From Periconia sp. R9002 (Eukaryota; Ascomycota; Dothideomycetes; Pleosporales; Periconiaceae), in contig JAMAHW010000005.1 in the NCBI GenBank assembly GCA_023627715.1, forward strand, positions 248,001 to 312,000: a stretch of 64,000 bases of DNA. The letters are read 5' to 3'. Shown here piece by piece: positions 42,629 through 54,973 of the stretch; position 1 is the stretch's first letter; every line of letters begins with the position of its first letter. Under the pieces are notes generated by a model. The model saw only the letters and a list, made by a program, of their open reading frames with translations. It was not told the origin of the DNA and searched no databases. Position numbers and translations under genes: made by a program.

Positions 42629-44158
42629 ATGTTTTCAACGCAATTTCTCACTGTCGCGTTGACAGCTTTTGTTTCGAACGCTGTCGCTCAGAGTTGCGAA
42701 GTAATTCCCCCTTCGTTTGAACCAACGTGGGGATCCGGATTTTCCGGTCGCGTATTATTGAAGGATCTCAATGAGCCCCGTGGGATCATTTTTGATTCAG
42801 CAAACAATCTGCTTGTCGTTGAGCAAGGCAGCGGTGGAGTGCGCCATATAACACTCGCCGATAACGGTGGGGACAATTTGTGCGTTGCGGACTCTAAGAA
42901 ACTCATTGACGCACAAAGCGTAAGCCAAAATCTGTAGACACTTTTCTTGGTGAAATACTAACATTTAGGTGTAGCTAAACCATGGCATCGAAATCTCTGC
43001 AGACGGGGCAACTCTCTTCGTCTCGTCTAAGCAGAATGTCTACGCTTATCCATACGATGCGACCAACGGCACTGTGGGGGACCGGAAAACACTCGTCACA
43101 GGAATGAGCGAAGGAGGGCACGTCACACGCACTCTACGAATCTCAAAGACCAATCCAGACGCGCTTATAGTGTCTGTAGGGTCTAACGGTAATCTTGACG
43201 CAGGAACGTCAGAAAAAGGGTCCGGTCGCAGCCAACTTCGGGTTTTCAGCATTGCGGAGACCACGCAAGCATCGGTCGACTATACACAGGGCGAAATCCT
43301 TGGATGGGGCCTAAGAAACAGTGTGGGTGTGACTGAAAACCCTATCACGGGAGATATTGTAAGCATCAAGGATTTTGCAGAAACGCCCGACTAATTCAGT
43401 TAGTGGTCTGTTGAGAACGGTGTGGACAACATGGAGACAGATGGCGTAGATATCCATGCCGACAACCCATGTGGTTAGTGTCGCCCTATTCAGCCTTCAT
43501 AAAGACCTCTTACTTAAATAACAAACAGAGGAACTCAATTTTCACGGCCAGATCGATGGCTCCACTCCCCAGTTCGGGACAAACTATGGTTACCCTGACT
43601 GTTTTGCTGCCTGGGACCCATCTATCATCCCCAACAATGACGGGATCGAAGTAGGTACCCAATTCGCGTTCGGAACGGGCAACGATACCGAGTGTCTGGA
43701 GCGTACACCGCCGAAGTTGTGCTTCCCAGCTCACACTGCTCCTTTGGGCGTGACTTTCAACCCCAACGGGACTGCAGCTTACATTGCGTTCCACGGATCA
43801 TGGTATGTTTCTTTACTCTGCTCCTTGAACTTCACTCATGGAACGATGTCGAGTATTCAGATATTCTCCATTTTCTGCAATCCTCTAAAGGAAGAACGAT
43901 CACTGACCCAGCCCAAGGAACCGAGACAACCCTGATGGTTACCGTCTAAGCAAAATTGAATTCGATCCTGCCACTGGCCAACCCACCGAACCACCGACGT
44001 CCACCACCGCCGCGATTAATGTCTTGAGCAACCCAGACAATGCGGCGTGCCCTGGGGGGTGCGTTCGTCCGGTAGATGTTCTCTTTGATAAGCAGGGAAG
44101 ACTGCTCATGACGAGCGATGCTACGAATGAGCTGTGGGTAATCAGTGGTTCGTTGTAA
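42629..44158 (+). CDS. Secreted sorbosone-dehydrogenase-like (soluble glucose-dehydrogenase fold) protein, five exons
   Basis: Exons are 42629-42919, 42975-43358, 43404-43473, 43529-43802 and 43918-44158, for 419 aa. Residues 1-20 are a signal peptide. Beta-propeller family marks are LNEPRGIIFDSANNLLVVEQG, LNHGIEISADGATLFVSS, LRNSVGVTENPITGDIWSVEN, VDIHADNPCEELNF, YGYPDC, HTAPLGVTF, YIAFHGSWNRDNPDGYRL and PVDVLFDKQGRLLMTSD. The first acceptor is GTGTAG at 42974, not the TTTAG eight bases before it; only the former gives the conserved QSLNHG join. The conserved HG and GSWNR segments match PQQ-dependent sugar dehydrogenases of the pyranose and sorbosone type. Oxidation of a sugar outside the cell is likely; the substrate is unknown. 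Confidence 0.9.
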
Positions 44159-44364
44159 GTGATATAAGTTCACACGTTGTATTAATAACATGCTCGGAGT
44201 TATGAACTTGTGTTTGAAATTGCTATGAATGAAGACAAATATTAAGGATACATGCCAGTAATTGTGCCTGCCACAATTTACTTCGCATTCCACGAGGATA
44301 AAATAGTTTAATTAATGAAAGAACGTCGTACATGAAACGTTTACAGTGACAAGAGCGACAACGT

Positions 44365-45887
44365 CTACCTTATTGTTAGCGATTGTGAGCCTATAACATT
44401 CGATATGTCAATCTCTTCATTCTCTCTCTCCAACGCGCTGTACAGTTTTCGATAAGATTCCTCGTAAAAAGGCTCAAGCCAATCCACTCTTGATAACCGA
44501 GGCTTAAGATGATGCAAAGCCAAACCCAGCCTGCGAATTACGAGGGCCAATTTTCTCCTCATCGAAGATTCCCCAGTACTTATCTCCGACATTGCGCTCA
44601 TTGTCAGCACCCACAGAACCAAATCTGCGTGTGCGTCCGAGAGAAATGCCATCTCGATAGATCGATGCAGAGCTTTCAAACGATTGGCAAGCGAGATATA
44701 TTGAAGATTCTTTCCGGGCGTGTTGAACATGGGGCAGAGAGAAGCGTACAATCCCACATGCAGAAGCTCAGAGGCAGAGTCATCGCATCTGTCCGGGAGA
44801 TACAATAGTCTCCATTGAAGTGAATTGCAGGCTTTTTGGAAATACGCCCCCTGGCTACGCTCGCCCTTTTGTATAAGTTCTTCGACTTCCCAGGTTACGC
44901 ACTGGAGGTCTTGGAAAATCCGTTTCAGCCTTTGACTGCCGATCTCAGGGATTGCATTTATATCGAAGCTGAACCCGGTTGATGGGTTCGCGGGCGGGTA
45001 TAGTGGCCTCCACAATTCACTTTTATCGAAGGGGCAAAGAATCTTTTTGCCTGTACCCATCGCTATAGCCAGGACAATTCTGGGGGGATCGCGTTAGCAC
45101 GGAGATGTTTTGTTTTCCCTTCATTATCAATGGAAAAGTTTACCTATCGATGTTATAGTGCAATCTGGGGTTTGAAACAAGTTCTGTCAACCCTTTCAAT
45201 GAGAAGAAACGAAGTAGCCCATGGGAGTGTGTCAAAGCCGCATCCCAATCTCCCATGAGCGCTGTAGATATGGCAAGGTTCATGATGACCTGCATTGTCG
45301 AATCTTCTAAGTGAGTCTCGGGCTCATTCAACTTCTGATTGAGAGCAGTAATGGTTTTTTGGAGATAATTGTATGTGTGAGATCCGGGTTGTTGCCGTCC
45401 AAGACCGAGAAAATCGTCCATTAGAGAGCCTGTGAAAAGAACAGTGTATAGGAACGGCGCATCATGGGAGATCCATTCAGTGGCTTCAGGAAGCCTGCTT
45501 GACGGAAACTCGACGACCTTCTCGATGGGAGTCGTGAATTGCGACATCAAGTCGCTAGCCAACACTGTCGCAAAGAACGCCGTCAATGAAACGCAAAAGA
45601 ATTTGCAGGAAAAATGCAGATCTACCTTTGTGAATAATCCTCTGCGAGCCGGGTCCCACCCTATCTGCGAGAGGTATAGTGCTCAGTTCTGAGCACACCG
45701 GCCGCGGTACCTGATTCAACGACCTTTCTAGTCGTGCTTGTTCCTGTTTTATTTTCGCTTCGCGTAACGAACGTCGAGAATTAGGCTTTTTGTGCACGCC
45801 TTTCATGCAGCGACTGCGTACTCGTCTCAAATCGGTCGCATTCGGTTTTCCAGTGGAATCCGACGTTATAAACTCGAAGCCTGTCAT
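44365..45887 (-). CDS. Fungal-specific transcription-factor-domain-like protein without zinc cluster, three exons
   Basis: Exons are 45887-45626, 45564-45144 and 45079-44365, introns 61 and 64 bp, 465 aa. The N-terminus reads MTGFEFITSDSTGKPNATDL followed by RRVRSRCMKGVHKKPNSRRS, a variant of the FxFV...RSHVMRG signature that opens many ascomycete regulator-like proteins. The rest is helical (PFLYTVLFTGSLMDDFLGLG, TMQVIMNLAISTALMGDWDAALTHSHGL, LALHHLKPRLSRVDW) like the Fungal_trans_2-type middle region. No Zn2Cys6 cluster is visible. A TGA lies upstream in frame, so the ATG at 45887 is the start. A regulator role is inferred, not shown. Confidence 0.75.
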
Positions 45888-47776
45888 GGCTGCCTCAAAT
45901 TCGGAAAAAAGATATTGGGGATGTAGTATTGCTTGTTCCAATTTTGTTCTGGTAGGTATATCTCAAGTGCTGCCGGGTGCGTTCACTACATCTCACATTA
46001 TATATGACTGACCGGTAGTGTCTCTGAAGTGGCCACGCTAACACCGCTACAAGAGAGATCGATGATTCTTGGGGCCAAACTCAACAGCTGTGCAGCCGCG
46101 GTGGAGATCATTTCTTGCCCGAGTACCTAAAAAACCAACTGCATTGTCACGATATGTGGCAGGTACGCCTTGGTGAGCACGGGCCACATAGTCGGACATG
46201 ATACAATCAATCGGATAAATTAGCTAACTAGACTACTCGCTCAATAGCTATACACAGCATTTTCCACTCATCCTTACATAGTGTCGGACGTACTCATGTA
46301 CCGACTTGCTCTTGTCATGCAGTAACTCCGGGGGTAGCGAAACATTGATGCATTTTGTTATTTTCGGGTTCTTCTGTGTGAATCAATTGGCCTCAAGTGC
46401 TGTTGCCTACGACTCTCCATATGTCGTCCGTTTCTGTTGATAACGAAATGGAACCAGCAATTTTTACCAACGAGCTTACCAATCGCGAACGCAATTATCT
46501 AAGCGTCCATTCCAACATGTTCTTCAACCCATCGACCCTCTTATATTCCAACACTGTCTCAGTTTATCATTACGCTATCGTCTTCTTCAGCTATTGCCAC
46601 AAAAAGGCAACCGATTCGTTATAGGGTTCCAGGCTGACCGTACACAAAAACGCCTTGGTATCAGCGACTTCCACGGCACTCTTTGGTCGGCGATTACAAT
46701 AAATATTTCAAGGGTCCCTCTAGATAGAGCTCTTCATAGGCTTTTGCGAATATTCCCCATAGGAATCCTTTTCTTGGCGGCTATAAGATATACCGGTTAG
46801 TTAGCGAGGCCCCCACCTCAGTTGCCTTGCTGACTGACTTCAATTAAACATGCAGCAGCCATGAAAGATATCACATTCATATGATAGAATCCTACGTTGA
46901 TATCAATCACCCCACTCTTCCTAGCAGTAGCGTATATTACTAAGAACAATTGCATACTGGGCAGTAGTACTAGCCGCCGTTACGTACGGCGTAGTTCTTT
47001 TTCAAAAACCAGGTTTACCCAGTCAGACTACGTTAGGTAAAGCCTGAATAGCCCCCGGGAGGTCTTTTCGGGAGACGTTACATTTAGTATAGTATACGGA
47101 AACCAAAAGGATTGGTGATATCAAAACCAGGTGCATAGTGATTGATGCCTTCGGTAATAAAGCCCCCGCAATCCCTTTAAAATCGCCCCCATCCTTGATG
47201 TTCCAAAAACTAGCTGACATCAGACTCGGATGGTCGGACCTAAAACCTGCTGACATCGACGCTTCACCAGTGTTCCTACTCCTACAGGTACATACATACA
47301 GATTCAAGGATTAAACCTGGTATCCAATAGCGATGGTGGTAGCTATCAAAAAGTGGTATGTTTGTTGTACGAGGCCGTTTGCCTTTTTTTGGTCGTTCAT
47401 TCTTAGGCTTCTGCTATTTTGGCTCAGGGCATGTGGCTAGGATTGTCTGGTACAGGTCCTTCGTTTTTGAAGACATGCGGAGTGTATGCGGAGCACGACC
47501 GTAAACCCTTCATTGGGCAAATGTGCTTTTCGCTGGGAACTGCGTTCCATAATTTGCGGTGGCACCTCTAGACAAATTCTTCTTCCTCAGCCGAGCACTT
47601 GCGAAAGTTGACTCAAACTCTATCGGCCCTTGCAGCATGAATATGTTTTAAACTTGCTGGAGATTTGAAGAAGCAATGTCTCCTAACAGTGTGCACACGC
47701 AGGATAGGTGCTACTTTCCGTAAACAAGCCTGGAATGATGATCGACTGGTGATTTTGAACGAGACACCAGAGATCT
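45888..47776. other. Gene-free stretch
   Basis: About 1.9 kb between two minus-strand genes. Short frames on both strands, no family content. A few short similar words (CTGACATC) recur near 47210-47260 but no clear element is present. Confidence 0.4.
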
Positions 47777-50700
47777 TCAGGTCAAGGAAAGCCCATCCAA
47801 ACGCTCATTCACTCCTGGCGTCGTGACTTGTGGGACGAGACCTTTCATCATAAATACGAGATCGGCTGCTTTGAAGGGTTTCTGCATTACGCGATCCTGT
47901 GATTTGTTAGCTTAAATCATTACTTGATCGAGAGCGGCAAACGTACAGCACCGGCGGAAATCGCCGCATCGATCTGCTCTTGCCGCACATTCGCTGTCAC
48001 AGCAATAATTGGCAACCTATCCACGCCACGATCGCTGGCCTGCATTGCTTGACCAAGCAAACCCTCCCGTTCCACCTCTCGCTTTCTGATCTCTTGCATC
48101 GCTGCCAAGCCATTCAGAACGGGCATCTCAAGATCCATGAGAACGACATCGAACACCTTTTTTTCTAGCACATCCAGTGCTTCCAAGCCATGGTTCGCTA
48201 CCTCCACAGAACACTTTGCCTTTTTGAGCTGGCGTCCGAGTACCTGCTGATTGATGATGTTGTCTTCGACGAGGAGCACTTGAAGTTGCCGCGTGGGTTG
48301 TCTGTCTGCTCCAGAGTCCTGATGGATTTCGCCCACGGTTTGCGGCCTTTTTTCTACTCGTCTTGCCTTGATGTAAAATCCAAACGTTGAGCCTTGACCA
48401 GAAACGGAAGATACGCCAATCTCACCACCCTGCTTCTCTGTCAATTGTTTGGAGATGAATAGGCCTAGCCCACTGCCTCCATATTTGACGTGTGTTTTCA
48501 TGTTAGCTTGGCGGAACCTTTCGAAGATTTTCTGTATCTCCGTTTCCTTCAATCCAATGCCTGTATCCTGTACTGCAAATGTAAGGTAAATAGATTCTCC
48601 GTTACCCCACTCCGGATTGGTGGTTACATCATCTGGTTCTTTGGTTTTGGAAGCCCAGAAGGTGTTGGCAGGGAAGAAGCTGCGAGGGTTCGACTTGCAA
48701 GCACTGTACCGAATGATAATCGAGGGGGCCGCGGATGTCTTCACAAATTTGATTGCGTTGGTGATTAGGTTGATGAAAATTTGCGTCACGCGCGAGGGGT
48801 CAAGATAGAGATGGTCGACATTAAGCTTTTCGAGGGATTGATCTGGATTGATGGTGTATTGAACATTACTTGCTTTAAGTTCAGGTTCGAAGATGGCGAC
48901 AATCGAATGTACAAGTTTCGAAGGCTGCACGGCCGTGGGTGTAATTGCAAGCAGCATTGAATCAAGTTTGCTCAAGGTTAGCACGTCGTCGATGATGCGT
49001 TTCTGGTGATTTGCGCATTGCATGATAATCTTAGCAGAAGCTAGATTATCATCTAACGCCTCTAAACATGGTTTGGGGATGTCGGCAAGTTGAGCCCGAC
49101 ATTCCTCTACGGCACTCGAGATCCCGTCGGCGCAATGTACGATGGCAGAAAGCGGATTTCGCATCTCATGCGACACAACATCGATGAAGGCTTCCTGATT
49201 CCGTTTCGCTTCCCGCGCTTCTGCAGCCAGACGAGCCTGGAAATCTTGTGCCCATTTCAGTTTACTGATATCCGTCGTACAAGCCATAACGGATTTGACT
49301 TGTCCATTCTCTCGATATGGAAAAGCGAGAACTTGCAGTTGTGCATTCTCACTGTCACCAATAGGTGTAGTATAATGACGTTTCAAACGTAACTCGACGC
49401 TTACATGATTGGCGCCAGCAAGAAGGCTGTCCCAGACATCAAATGCCGTCTTCTTGTCTTCTTCAATATAGACTTCGAAGAAGGCAAATGGCACCTGATG
49501 ACTTTCTGCACTGACGCCGGCTAAGGTGTAGTAGTGATCGTTCGCCCAAATTGTATGGCCGTCCAGTGAGAGATGGCACATGCCCACCGAGGCATGCTCA
49601 ATCAAGTGCCGTAATTTCATGTCACTAAATGCGAGGTCGTTCTCAAGTTGCTCCTGGCGAACCTCGATCTCTTTAGTCCCAACAGCAGCTGCAACAATAC
49701 TCGAAACCATGCGACTTAGATCCTTGATAAATTGTTGACAAGATTCGTCGTATGACCTATATGGGTTCGTCCCAGTAATCAGGTAACCAAGGACGCGCGA
49801 CGCACTGGTAATCGGAAGAATGGCGATTTTCTTAGAAGGTGAGCCCCACCCTGCCCAGGTTATGGAATCAAAGCGTTCGTCATAGTCAATTGTAAAGGGT
49901 TCCAGTCCCGCATTTCGACAGTCGGGCACTAACCCCTCATTACTGGAGATGTCCTGGTTATCCACAATCAAATTGTGCCCTTTTGGTAATCCAATATGTC
50001 CCCTTAAGCGCAATATTGTGGATTCCTGGGTTTCCTCTGCCTCGTATAAAATGGCCAGAGGAACGTCCTCCCCATTCGTCTTGAGCGTCTCCATAATGTG
50101 ATCACAGGCAGCAGCAAGGCCCAGATGGGGAACAGAAGCGAGGCGGTTCAATAGCATCGTGCGACGATCGGCGAGGCGTTGCTTTGTGACCTCGAATGAG
50201 ACATTGTAGAAGCCCTGAGGCTGTGTGGTAGGGCCATTTCCAATAGGAATGAAATTGCCATTGAAGTAGGCTTCTTCGCGGTAACCTGCACGTTCCACAA
50301 TAAGGGCTTGAGCGGACGAATATTCGACGCCGACGCCCGTCTCGCGAGCTTTATCGAAATAGGGTTTGATGCCACTCCATAGATCTGGATATCCGACTGT
50401 GAATGTGGCGCCCATTAATTTGGGATGCGCGTTGGCGGAGAGGGGAGCATAGGCTTCATTATAGATGGCGACTAGGTGGGGTCCCCTGTTCAGGTCAGCA
50501 CAGCATCCCACCACGGAAATTCGTGCAGAAAGGGAAGGTTTTCCTCTTGCTTGTAGATTGTTATCACGTACCACCAGATGCAAGCCGCTCTTGATTCGGC
50601 AAAGAGAAGGCGCGTAAAAATGCGCAGGGTATCATCCCAGTTTGCCAAAGGTCCCAGTTGGCTGCTGGCCCAGTCGACGTCCCGGAAGAAGCGTACATGG

Positions 50701-50930
50701 TCGCTCTGGGGCAGATCTTCAGTCCAGTCGTACTGGGGCTTACTGGCTGGAAGATGTGAAGATTGAGGTTGATGGTCGGTAGGTACAGGAAAGAGGGGTT
50801 CAGTTTCGGTTGACTCGTCGCCACATTCTTCTGGAGGTGAGACTGGAGGCGTGGGTTGCTCTTGCATGCGCTGGCGAGCTGCGAGTTCCTCTTGCTCAGC
50901 GCTGATGTGAGGAACTCGTGGCAGTTCCAT
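47777..50930 (-). CDS. Hybrid histidine kinase with PAS domains and a receiver domain, three exons
   Basis: Exons are 50930-50572, 50485-47947 and 47896-47777 (introns 86 and 50 bp), 1005 aa. The first ATG in frame is MELPRVPHISAEQEE at 50930. An N-terminal PAS-like sensor covers about 75-200 (WASSQLGPLANWDDTLRI, CIWWGPHLVAIYNEAY), a GAF-like region follows (about 225-380), and a second PAS starts near 415 (LRHLIEHASVGMCHLSLDG). The phospho-accepting His is in DVVSHEMRNPLS near 555. The ATP-binding domain has NLITNAIKF near 693, DTGIGL near 760 and GGSGLGLF near 791. The receiver has LLVEDN near 858 and its phospho-Asp in VVLMDLEMP near 902; the last exon supplies its C-terminal VMQKPF. It should relay phosphate to an HPt protein; the signal is unknown. 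The kinase and receiver residues are all present. Confidence 0.95.
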
Positions 50931-52983
50931 GTGCGAGAGCGAGACCGAGCGCGGGCGCGGATTCGAAGAAGAGCAGAGAAATGTTGCGCAGCGACATGGC
51001 ACCCTCTATGAGAGACAATCAAGTTATGGGAGAGGTGGAATGAGATCGCGATGGAACAAACAGTGGTCGGAAGTTTCGCGCGACACGTTACCTCATACAG
51101 TATGGCAGAGGGCACGCGGTTTGCAGGGTGGGATAGCCGGCTGGCGCGCCTCGACTCACCCCCTCATGGCTAGTGGCTAGGTTCGGTAGGCAGCCGGCGT
51201 CGGCCGGTCCATTATAACAGACTCGACACCATACTGCAGTCAACGTACGACCATGTACAAACAGTGGCATTGCATTTAGCGAGCGAGTGCCCAACACAGG
51301 AATACTGTAAAGTGCAGTAGTATCCGGCACTGCATAACGCCGAGAACCAAAACCGGGCTGCAATTGATATCGATGCAGGCAGGTAGCCTGGTCATACATA
51401 CAAATTTGCGTGACACCGGAATGCCTGGGGCCCACTACATCAGGCCATTGTACGAGAAACTAATCCCAAAATCTCAAAATTCCGACAGGTACCTACCCAG
51501 TCCCTTATTACAAAGATTGCGCCATGTCCAATCACCATTGGAATGGTAGCAGGCTTTATCATGCTCCCCGCCCTATTTCAGCCTCACCGTGAAGATGACT
51601 GGCCCAATCGGGTGCACACGTGATCTCCATACACTTTGATGTGCACAGTTTCTGGTTAGTACACACTACCTTTTCATGTATGTGCCTATGCATGCACGCT
51701 ACAGGCTACAGGATGGGTATTTTAAACATCATTGATAGATCTCAAAGTACCAAAGCATATGGACATCTTTCGCAAGAAAACGTGCACGCGGGTGTTAATA
51801 TATCCCGCACTCACAGAATATTACAAAGGACTTGTAGTGTATCTATAAAACAATCTATATTCTTAAATTTCAAAAGAATAGTGAAAACATGGAATACTCT
51901 CCTAGAATCCTACTTACTATCAAGAAGACTATGATTTCAGGGGGAAAGAGACCCTGGAAGAGTTGTATGTGGAGTGGTAATTATTGTGAGTGTGCGCAAT
52001 TTCCACACCTGGGAGACGTGTAAAGAGTAGGCACACACTTATCTAGTGTTGCACGTAAAATTAACGATTCCTTCTTCCCAAGTACAGCTTTCACCACTGA
52101 TCTTGTGACTCCAAGAGCTTTGTACAGCCTTACATCGCCACTTAATTAGACGCAACTGTTAGCGAAGTGCCTAGACTCTGGGGAATCTCTCTAGGGGTCC
52201 AAATGTGTACTTGTAGAGCCAGCAAGCAGGTCAGGTGTCCAGGTCCGCGGGATGGATGAAGTCGAACATCCTGGTTGCTGGGCCAGAACATTAGAAGCGA
52301 CGTAGATGACGCGTACGCTCATTGGTGTTTGTATGCGTGTTTATACTTGTCAGTTGTTGAGATTTGCATTGACATTGATGGGGTTCAGGCACTTCATTGC
52401 TTTCCATAGTTTGAAATAAAACGAGTGGGTATTAATTAGCCAGACCCTACAAAGGTTTGTTTCGCTTTGTGCACCGCAGCACCGCCTCACTCTGATGAGG
52501 GCATTCCATCCCATATCTTCCCTTTATCTCAATTTTTCATCATATAAAACTTCAGTACAGCAGTGTATACTTCCCCTTACTCACATATGATCTCTCATTC
52601 ACCAACTGAATGCGATGTGGGAATGCCGAACATGTTTGCCGTTGAGTGGAGAAACGCGGAGTGCGCAACAGGAATGACCGGCATTGCCCCAGACTTGCAA
52701 TTAACCCCCGACTAACGGCTATGGATCGTCTCTCCGTTTTGCTCTCCTCGTATTGGCAGGTTCGTCGACGTTCCTGCTCAATGCAGTAATATAGCCACTA
52801 GGTAATAGCATCCATGCCTGCTAAGGGGGTACTGACTTGCTGGATAAACAAAACTCCACAATAGTTAGGGGCGTTGCCGAAATGTACACACGAGTCGTCG
52901 CGTACCATAAAGACCGTCCAACCCTACCATCCTGAAATAGCCTTTCTTTTTCATCCAATCCATCGTTTGTTTCGTTTTGCAGG
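50931..52983. other. Gene-free stretch
   Basis: About 2 kb between divergent genes (histidine kinase and feruloyl esterase). AT-rich in the middle, no gene or repeat recognised. Confidence 0.4.
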
Positions 52984-54644
52984 ATGATGTTCAATAAGTG
53001 GGCGCAGTTTTTAATTCTCCAGGCCGGTTCCTCGTCGGCTGGTGCTGTTCATCGGAGGCAAAATGGCACAGATGGCTTCGAATCACAATGTGCATCCATT
53101 GCTTCGAAGCTGGAAGTTGAAAATGCTACGGTCTACTTCTCTCAATTCGTTCCCGCAGGCACCAATCTCAGTCTGGCGGAAAACAATGTGACTTGCGGAG
53201 AGTCCTTCCAGATTGTGCCGGCGGATATTTGTCGGGTGGCGTTGTACGTCGCCACTTCCAACCGCTCTGGTATTAACATGGAGACATGGCTACCTTCCAA
53301 TTGGACTGGACGATTCTTGAGCAGTGGGAATGGGGGTTTGAATGGATGCGTTAGCTACGCTGATTTGGCGTACGGATCGAGTTTGGGATTTGCCAGTGCT
53401 GGTGCCAACAATGGCCACAATGGCACAAGCGGAGGAGCGTTCTACAACAATGCAGATGTCGTGGCAGATTTTGCGTATCGCGCGTAAGTAGAATCCTGAA
53501 AGCCACTGTAAAATCAAATGTTAACAAACACAGTGTACACACGGGCGTAGTTACAGGGAAGAAAATCACCGAGCAGTTCTACGGTTCGCCTCATAAGAAG
53601 TCTTATTACTTGGGTTGCTCCACCGGAGGTCGACAAGGCTTCAAATCAGCACAAGATTTCCCGGATGATTTCGATGGAATTGTGGCAGGTGCCCCCGCTT
53701 TGGCCTTCAACAACCTCACTTCTTGGAGTGGATCGTTCGTGCCCAAAACAGGTCCTCCGGGCTCTCCTACCTTTGTTCCCACCCAACTATGGCCAGTTGT
53801 TCATGAAGATATAATGAAACAGTGCGACTTACTGGATGGATTCGCCGATGGAATTCTCGAAGATGCATCTATCTGCAACTATACGGCAAACGCACTTCTC
53901 TGTGGCACCAACTCAAATTCATCAACATGTTTGACCCAAGAACAAGTCAACACGGTGAACAGCGTTTTTTCTCCCCTCCTAGCATCTGATGGATCACTTG
54001 TCTACCCCCGTATGCAACCGGGATCTGAGATCGTTGCCTCGTTTGTCATCTACACCGGCGTACCTTTCCCTTACACCGAAGATTGGTTCCGCTACGCCAT
54101 CTACAATGATCCATCCTGGGATGCGAACAAGATCAACACAACTGATTTCGAAAACGCAGCTCGTATCAATCCTTCAAACATTCAAACGTGGAAAGGCGAC
54201 CTCAGCGCTGTGCAAGCCCGTGGGTCTAAGATTCTTCACTGGCATGGTCAAATGGATGGAATTATTAGCTCAGAGAACTCGCCTCGCTATTACGAGCACG
54301 TATCGCAGACAATGAACCTCGCACCGAAGGAATTGGACGACTTTTATCGCTTCTTCCGTGTCAGTGGAACAGGTCACTGCAGCGGAGGTGACGGCGCATC
54401 GTCAATTGGCCAGAACATAGACTCAGTAGAGAGCCTGAATCCCAACGAAAATGTTCTCATGGCTATTGTGGATTGGGTAGAAAACGGGGTTGCGCCCGAG
54501 ACTGTCGTCGGCACCAAATGGGTCAACAACACCAAGAGCAATGGCGTGGAGTACAAACGTGCGCACTGTAAATATCCGTCACGAAACCAGTACAAAGGGC
54601 AAGGCGACCCGAAGGACATTGAGAGCTGGGGATGTGTGGAGTAA
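52984..54644 (+). CDS. Feruloyl esterase / tannase family secreted hydrolase, two exons
   Basis: Exons are 52984-53483 and 53534-54644 (50-bp intron, GTAAGT donor), 536 aa. A secretion signal covers about residues 1-22. Catalytic marks of the tannase/FaeB family are GCSTGGRQG with the nucleophile Ser near 195, an Asp in HGQMDGIIS near 407 and the His in GTGHCSGG near 446. The Cys residues next to Ser and His form the family's CS-D-HC disulfide. Other marks are FLSSGNGGLNGCVSY, NNGHNGTSGGAF, DFAYRAVHTG, FPDDFDGIVAGAPA and PLLASDGSLVYPRM. Several N-glycosylation sites. The enzyme releases hydroxycinnamic or gallic acids from plant polymers outside the cell. Confidence 0.95.
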
Positions 54645-54973
54645 GCAAGTCATGAAAAGTGGGGTTTTCGCTCAAAAAGCTGGGTGAGCGTTTGTAGCAA
54701 GGCAGTCGATAGGTGCAGGTCCTCATCACGTGCCTACAATATGTATGTATCACGCTCGGTGAAAGATCTTAGTGCAAACGAAATTAACGCTTCTGCTGAA
54801 CTTGCCCGTTTGTTACTCTACTCACGTCATTCCCATTTGAACCCAACCACCCTCTCGCGCACAGATTCAACCATTGCTCGCAATATTCCCTTCAACCACC
54901 TTACACCGGCCACGAGCGTTGCGATCGACTTTCTCTGTTCATTCCACTATTGAACCGGCCCCTTATCCCTGCA
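54645..54973. other. Short intergenic stretch
   Basis: About 330 bp between tandem plus-strand genes. CT/CA-rich near the 3' end, likely leader of the next gene. Confidence 0.4.

Noticed and set aside
42920..42980. TAG just after the first intron of the sorbosone-dehydrogenase-like gene as a further edited stop
   Set aside because: Using the GTGTAG acceptor at 42974 removes the TAG and gives the conserved QSLNHG join, so no editing is needed.
43391..43410. TAG before TGG at the start of exon 3 of the same gene
   Set aside because: The TTAG is itself the acceptor; the exon begins with TGG and reads DIWSVEN as the family does.
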